DNA of 35,221 nucleotides from Cyanobacteriota bacterium (GTDB lineage Bacteria; Cyanobacteriota; Cyanobacteriia; Cyanobacteriales; Microcoleaceae): NCBI GenBank assembly GCA_025362325.1, contig JANYGO010000395.1, positions 1 to 35,221 of the forward strand, read 5' to 3'. The notes under the pieces were generated by a model, which did no database searches, was not told the DNA's origin, and worked only from the letters and a program-made list of their open reading frames with translations. Below are positions 31,503 to 35,221 of this stretch, one piece after another (position 1 is the first letter of the stretch; each line of letters opens with the position of its first letter). A program made the position numbers and the translations under genes.

Positions 31503-31518
31503 TGATTAGTCGCAATCA

Positions 31519-32970
31519 TTATGACAAAGATTCCATTTCTTTCTGCCACTTTTTCAATAAAACTTCGCGCTCTTTTTGTTCTTGAGGTTCCGGCATTCTC
31601 AAGCCATTTGTAGCATCATATTTGCCGTAATACTGCGACATTCCCTGAAAAGATTTAGTCCCCTCATTGGGCAGAATTTTTTTCTGTTTCAGCCACTTTT
31701 CACAAGAACTCTGCCACATAAAAACGCGATCGTGCACTTCGCCGCCTAATTTTCTGATGCGCTTAATTGAAAGTTCTTTTTTGACAAACAACAGCCGATC
31801 GCTCTCTTTGCTGCGCGGAATTAACCGAATTTCCGCCCCGGTGCCCCGGAAAAACTCGATCGCACAATAATCCTCAAACTGAAAAATGCAGACCTCAGTT
31901 GGAAGAGCGCCCTCCTCTGGTAAGATATCCACATCAAACTGCAACTGGTAGCCGATCGCGCTTGCAGACGACTGCGGCAAAAGCAACCGCACCCGCTGGA
32001 GGCGATCGCTATAATTTGCCCAAAAATCGCGGCGCTCCTCCAACTGCTTAATTTCCGCATCAGACAGCCGCAGCATTCGCGCCACCAAATCAATTGTTTT
32101 CTGGAAATAACTGTAATTTAGTGCGCCAATCCATCGAATCAGCGACTCTCGGGCGGGAGCCGAAACTAACTGCAATTTGGGATAATATTCATCTCGCACC
32201 CACTCAACCAATTTCGGCCGTTGATTTTTGAGAATATCGCTCGAAATTTTAACTAACAACTCTTCAACTGCTGCCACTTGCTGCGCTGGCGGCATTTCCT
32301 TCAAGCACCTGAGCAGCCATTCTACGCCCGACAAATCGGTCACCTGATTTTTAGCAAAAATTCCCGCCAAGTGTGCTTGAGCGCGATCGACGATAGGAAT
32401 GTACGCGGGTAATTGAGCTTTTTCTAACAGTTCCCTCGGAGTTTTTAGATATTGCCAGCTCAGTTTTGCTAGTTCATAATCAGAGCTATCGCGGGTTAGT
32501 ATTTTAATAATTTGTACGGGCAAAGCATCGGTACCAATCGCTGTATTAGCAAAGTCGGCAAAGCACTCAACCAAAGCTCGATCGAGGGTGGGAACATTGC
32601 TATTTTTAGCATTTTCTAACTGGTGGCTGTGATGAAGAGCTAAACGCCACAGCAACTGCTGTTTCAGGCGCGGATTGTTGTGAGCTACCACCCAAATAGC
32701 TTGAGATATTTCTGGCGATCGAGCGGGTTTTTTAATATCCCATTCAGCTTTTGCCCAGAGGCAATAAGTCCATTCCAGAGGAGTAATGCTGTCAGCTCTA
32801 TCGCTGTGAATATCTGCAATAATTTCTGTTATCCTTCGCAGCGATATTTCTTTTACTTCCGGAATATTTGGCTTGCTTGTCGGTGCAAAATAGCCAGCAT
32901 TTTTGATTTTTTCTGGTAGCCGCTGGCTGGGGTTTGGCGGCAGTTGAATCTCGCGAAAATGAACGCTCAT
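31519..32970 (-). CDS. Orphan protein, possibly EH_Signature (ZorC-like)
   Basis: A 483-residue, mostly helical soluble protein without signal peptide. Residues 50-300 are helical and HEAT-like in appearance (EISQAIWVVAHNNPRLKQQL, VEWLLRCLKEMPPAQQVAAV). The C-terminal third has RRDFWANYSDRLQRVRLLLP (FW at 317-318), FEDYCAIEFFRGTGAEIRLI (Glu372) and GGEVHDRVFMWQSSCEKWL (His413). This order of an FWxxY block, a conserved E in a beta-rich part and a conserved H near the end fits the EH_Signature domain, known from ZorC of the Zorya anti-phage system, and the length fits ZorC. The assignment rests on pattern memory only. No ZorA, ZorB, ZorD or ZorE gene is next to it: cysH lies downstream and a gene-free gap upstream. 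Confidence 0.55.
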   Translation of the reverse strand: MSVHFREIQLPPNPSQRLPEKIKNAGYFAPTSKPNIPEVKEISLRRITEIIADIHSDRADSITPLEWTYCLWAKAEWDIKKPARSPEISQAIWVVAHNNPRLKQQLLWRLALHHSHQLENAKNSNVPTLDRALVECFADFANTAIGTDALPVQIIKILTRDSSDYELAKLSWQYLKTPRELLEKAQLPAYIPIVDRAQAHLAGIFAKNQVTDLSGVEWLLRCLKEMPPAQQVAAVEELLVKISSDILKNQRPKLVEWVRDEYYPKLQLVSAPARESLIRWIGALNYSYFQKTIDLVARMLRLSDAEIKQLEERRDFWANYSDRLQRVRLLLPQSSASAIGYQLQFDVDILPEEGALPTEVCIFQFEDYCAIEFFRGTGAEIRLIPRSKESDRLLFVKKELSIKRIRKLGGEVHDRVFMWQSSCEKWLKQKKILPNEGTKSFQGMSQYYGKYDATNGLRMPEPQEQKEREVLLKKWQKEMESLS

Positions 32971-33495
32971 ATAGCAGTTGACAGTTGACCTGTGACAGTT
33001 GACAGCTCGCCCGCTCGGCTTCGCCGAAGGGTTGCATAACGGGAATCAAACCATTGATTCCGTACGGGTATCGGCTCTATTCATCAAGTTATTTATGTCC
33101 TCACCGATGTGGCGGTTTCTATAATTTTTAAACCCTGTTAATTTCGATGGCCCGCCCATCCGTCCCGTTATTGTAGTAGTTTACACAATTTTCGATATTC
33201 AGGCAAGGTACGACTGGACAAACTCGCTGGCGTTGCGTGTGATTCTCTCTTTTGGCAGAAGTCAATGCAGCTTGTCCGTGCCGCAGTAGCCCTGTCAACT
33301 CAAAAAGCACAAAGTGCGATCGGGTTACATGACAATCTCCCTCTCAAGTAGCATAGACTAAATTTGTCAAGTGTGATTAAATTTGATGGTACGCGATCAC
33401 AACTTACAAGTTAAAAGAAGTTAAAAGCACTATCTAATGCAATAACGATCTCTTGCTTAGCGAATTTTAAATTAGATAAAACAAGAAGGTTTGTA
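32971..33495. other. Gap without a gene, between divergent genes
   Basis: A 525-base gap. Near the EH_Signature-like start there are three GTTGACA/CAGTTGA units (32975-33004), a remnant heptamer array, then a small hairpin TCGGC-TTC-GCCGA (33015-33027) and a perfect hairpin GGAATCAA-ACCA-TTGATTCC (33042-33061). The right part is AT-rich and must hold the glycosyltransferase promoter. A 60-codon frame at 33128-33310 (minus) has no recognisable features. Confidence 0.5.
33484..33489 (+). promoter_or_regulatory. Ribosome binding site of the GT4 gene
   Basis: AGAAGG lies 6 bases before ATG 33496 and fixes the start. Confidence 0.55.
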
Positions 33496-34581
33496 ATGAG
33501 AATTGCCCAAATTGCCCCCTTATTCGAGCGAGTTCCGCCCCCAGCTTACGGAGGAATTGAACTGGTGGTCAGCCTCTTGACCGAGGAATTAGTTAGGAGG
33601 GGACATGAAGTCACCTTATTTGCCTCCGGCGATTCAATTACTTCGGCTAATTTAGAATCTGTTCACCCCAGAGCGTTGCGTCTCGATTCCACCGTTAAAG
33701 AATACGGCATTTACGATATGATGCAACTGAGCAAAGTATATGGAAAAGCCGGAGAATTTGACATCATTCACTCCCACGTAGGCTGCGCAGCTTTGTCTTA
33801 CTCGCACTTAGTAAAAACGCCCACAGTTCATACCCTCCACGGCATTTTTACCCCAGACAACGAGAAGATGTTTAGCTTGGCCCGCACTCAGCCCTATGTA
33901 AGTATTTCTAACTCTCAGCGGGAAGATAGATTAAATCTCAACTGCGTCGCCACAGTCTATAACGGCATCGATCCGGCAACCTACGAATTTCACCCGCAGC
34001 CGGACAATCCTCCTTATTTAGCTTTTCTCGGTCGAATTTCATCGGAAAAAGGGGCGCATTTAGCCATACAAATTGCTAAAGCCTCCGGCTGGCATTTAAA
34101 GATGGCAGGCAAAGTTGATGTGGTCGATCGCGAATATTTCGATCAAGAAATCAAGCCGCACATTGACGGTCAACAAATAGAATATTTAGGCGAAGCCAAC
34201 CACGCCCAAAAAAGCGTGCTGATGGGCGGTGCAGTCGCGACATTATTTCCCATTACTTGGCGCGAACCTTTCGGGTTAGTTATGATTGAGTCAATGGTAA
34301 CGGGAACGCCCGTGATTGCCATGAAATTAGGCTCGACTCCAGAAGTAATTGTTCACGGAAAAACTGGTTTTCTGTGCGAAAGCGTGGCAGAATGTATCGC
34401 CGCCATCGAACCTTCCCGGCAACTAGATCGCAGCGCTTGCCGCCAACACGCAGTCGATGGCTTCAGCGTTAAAACAATGGTCGATGGCTATGAAGCAGTT
34501 TACCGACAAATTTTAAAAGAGCGCTTTTCCCAAAACGGTCACGCGCATCATTTGACTGAATTAGAACTGCACAGCAGATAG
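33496..34581 (+). CDS. Family 4 glycosyltransferase
   Basis: A 361-residue GT-B fold enzyme. The N-terminal domain starts MRIAQIAPLFERVPPPAYGG, with the glycine-rich acceptor loop and the His of FDIIHSHVG. The C-terminal GT4 donor site has LAFLGRISSEKGAHLAIQIA and the E-x7-E motif in TWREPFGLVMIESMVTGTPV. This branch (PPPAYGGIELVVSLLTEELV) is a retaining transferase often annotated for sugar or polysaccharide synthesis; donor and acceptor are unknown. There is no membrane helix, so it is cytoplasmic or peripheral. The debranching enzyme gene begins 462 bp downstream on the same strand; a strong hairpin lies between them, so they are probably separate transcripts. Confidence 0.9.
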   Translation: MRIAQIAPLFERVPPPAYGGIELVVSLLTEELVRRGHEVTLFASGDSITSANLESVHPRALRLDSTVKEYGIYDMMQLSKVYGKAGEFDIIHSHVGCAALSYSHLVKTPTVHTLHGIFTPDNEKMFSLARTQPYVSISNSQREDRLNLNCVATVYNGIDPATYEFHPQPDNPPYLAFLGRISSEKGAHLAIQIAKASGWHLKMAGKVDVVDREYFDQEIKPHIDGQQIEYLGEANHAQKSVLMGGAVATLFPITWREPFGLVMIESMVTGTPVIAMKLGSTPEVIVHGKTGFLCESVAECIAAIEPSRQLDRSACRQHAVDGFSVKTMVDGYEAVYRQILKERFSQNGHAHHLTELELHSR

Positions 34582-34648
34582 CTGGACAAGGACAAATTAA
34601 ACGCACGGCGGCTTTAGTTATCAAAAATTTACGTACAGCACTCAAGTC

Positions 34649-34680
34649 ACCGGGCTTTTTACAGAAATACCCGGTTTCTG
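34649..34680. repeat. AACCGGGTTT repeat, copy 5 (degenerate)
   Basis: ACCGGGCTTTTTACAGAAAT followed by ACCCGGTTTCTG is a shortened member that keeps the ACAGAAATAC loop string of copy 2. A GGACATGGCAGTGGCGTGTC element (34746-34768) follows. Confidence 0.6.
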
Positions 34681-34822
34681 CATGAGTTTTATTGTCATTT
34701 TAGCTGCGGTAAAACCAGCATCTAACTCTCAGCAGCAGCAATAAGGACATGGCAGTGGCGTGTCCCTACAGAATTTCATTTGATTGAAAACAGCAATATT
34801 AGTTGAGTAGATATTCTGCTGA

Positions 34823-34865
34823 TTTTCTCCCAATCGCTTCAATTTTTGGGGCGATTGGGAGAAAA
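34823..34865. terminator. 15-bp perfect hairpin downstream of the GT4 gene
   Basis: TTTTCTCCCAATCGC (34823-34837) is perfectly inverted at 34851-34865 with a 13-base loop. On the plus strand the stem ends GAGAAAAATTAA; on the minus strand it ends in a T run. It lies 240 bases after the GT4 stop and 180 before the next gene, so a terminator role is likely but orientation is open. The rest of the 34582-35043 gap shows no gene. Confidence 0.55.
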
Positions 34866-35043
34866 ATTAAGTGGGTTTCATAAATCTAACTATTTGTTGG
34901 CAGCACGTGAAAAAAATGGTATGATGCCAAGAGTGAAGCATTACATCAGGGTGCTTCACATTTAAATGTAATGTCAAAAGTCAAGAGTCAAAAGATCGAG
35001 AAAGTTAAACTTTTGAAAAGATGGGAAACCACTTTTAGTAACA

Positions 35044-35221
35044 ATGTCCGATACAATTGAACTAGAAGGAAAAACATTTCTAGCCGCTGCCGAGGCACCT
35101 ATAACTGAGTGGCCTTGCGCGATCGCCGATCGACCTCAACCAACACTCACCCTCAAAGACGACGATTTATTTCTGATTACCGACACCCTCGGCAACATCT
35201 CAGGCTGCTTAGAAGACGACA
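35044..35221 (+). CDS. Probable amylo-alpha-1,6-glucosidase (glycogen debranching enzyme), N-terminus only
   Basis: The first 59 codons from ATG 35044 are in the window: MSDTIELEGKTFLAAAEAPI, TEWPCAIADRPQPTLTLKDD and DLFLITDTLGNISGC. The block LKDDDLFLITDTLGNISG is the start of the N-terminal domain of bacterial amylo-alpha-1,6-glucosidase/glycogen-debranching-like proteins. The catalytic (alpha/alpha)6 barrel would lie beyond the right edge and cannot be checked. The enzyme would hydrolyse alpha-1,6 branch linkages of glycogen-like glucans. Confidence 0.75.
   Translation, partial: MSDTIELEGKTFLAAAEAPITEWPCAIADRPQPTLTLKDDDLFLITDTLGNISGCLEDD

Noticed and set aside
31519..32970. A complete Zorya defence system
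   Set aside because: Only one gene resembles a Zorya part; no ZorA, ZorB, ZorD or ZorE gene lies next to it.
33128..33310. 60-codon minus-strand frame in the gap before the GT4 gene
   Set aside because: No ribosome site, no conserved pattern and its residue composition looks random.

Overview
The window is a piece of chromosome from a filamentous cyanobacterium, most likely of the Oscillatoriales (Microcoleus/Oscillatoria/Phormidium type). This is inferred from many HIP1-type GCGATCGC octamers, gene families found only or mainly in cyanobacteria (DUF1818, DUF1830, CruP-like cyclase paralog, cyanobacterial omega subunit, PIN/TRAM protein), and intergenic regions full of heptanucleotide arrays of the TCATTAG/TCATTGG type. 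No species assignment can be made from sequence reading alone.

Layout. Positions 1-1700 are the decayed edge of a mobile region: the C-terminal end of an IS66-type transposase runs off the left end and abuts a broken tyrosine integrase gene. That gene points away from an intact tRNA-Pro(GGG), whose 3' end faces the integrase. Positions 1.7-3.4 kb hold DUF1818, a membrane-anchored conserved protein and rpoZ, all on the minus strand. From 3.4 to 8.4 kb come a GDSL/SGNH esterase, an exported SLH-domain protein, an exported pentapeptide-repeat protein, an LCP (LytR-CpsA-Psr) cell-wall or polysaccharide ligase and a small DUF6717-like protein. From 8.8 to 13.2 kb lie a class V aminotransferase, mobA, a TrpD-like protein and a LysR regulator, all on the minus strand and separated by heptanucleotide arrays. 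From 13.5 to 18.3 kb there is a TnpB gene with one premature stop codon, then a 1139-residue sensor histidine kinase whose N-terminus looks like an ethylene-receptor sensor.

From 18.4 to 26.6 kb: a HEAT-repeat protein, a CruP-like FAD protein, DUF1830, a small Cys-motif protein, HemW, a PIN/TRAM membrane protein followed by a small zinc-ribbon protein, and a Uma2-type nuclease-fold protein. From 26.7 to 35.2 kb: Tex, a class II sugar-bisphosphate aldolase, the APS/PAPS reductase CysH, an orphan protein that may carry the EH_Signature domain of ZorC, a GT4 glycosyltransferase, and the first 59 codons of a probable amylo-alpha-1,6-glucosidase running off the right end.

Most genes look like scattered single-gene transcription units for housekeeping and envelope functions, not one pathway. 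Plausible short operons are DUF6717-like/LCP (14 bp gap) and PIN-TRAM/zinc-ribbon (12 bp gap). The GT4 gene and the debranching enzyme may form a polysaccharide-related pair. The points most worth a second look are the ethylene-sensor-like kinase with its putative copper-ligand Cys shifted by one residue, the TnpB with a rearranged RuvC-II site and a single nonsense codon, the orphan EH_Signature-like protein, the tRNA-linked integrase broken by small repeats, the duplicated tex leader, and at least five families of interspersed hairpin or tandem repeats.
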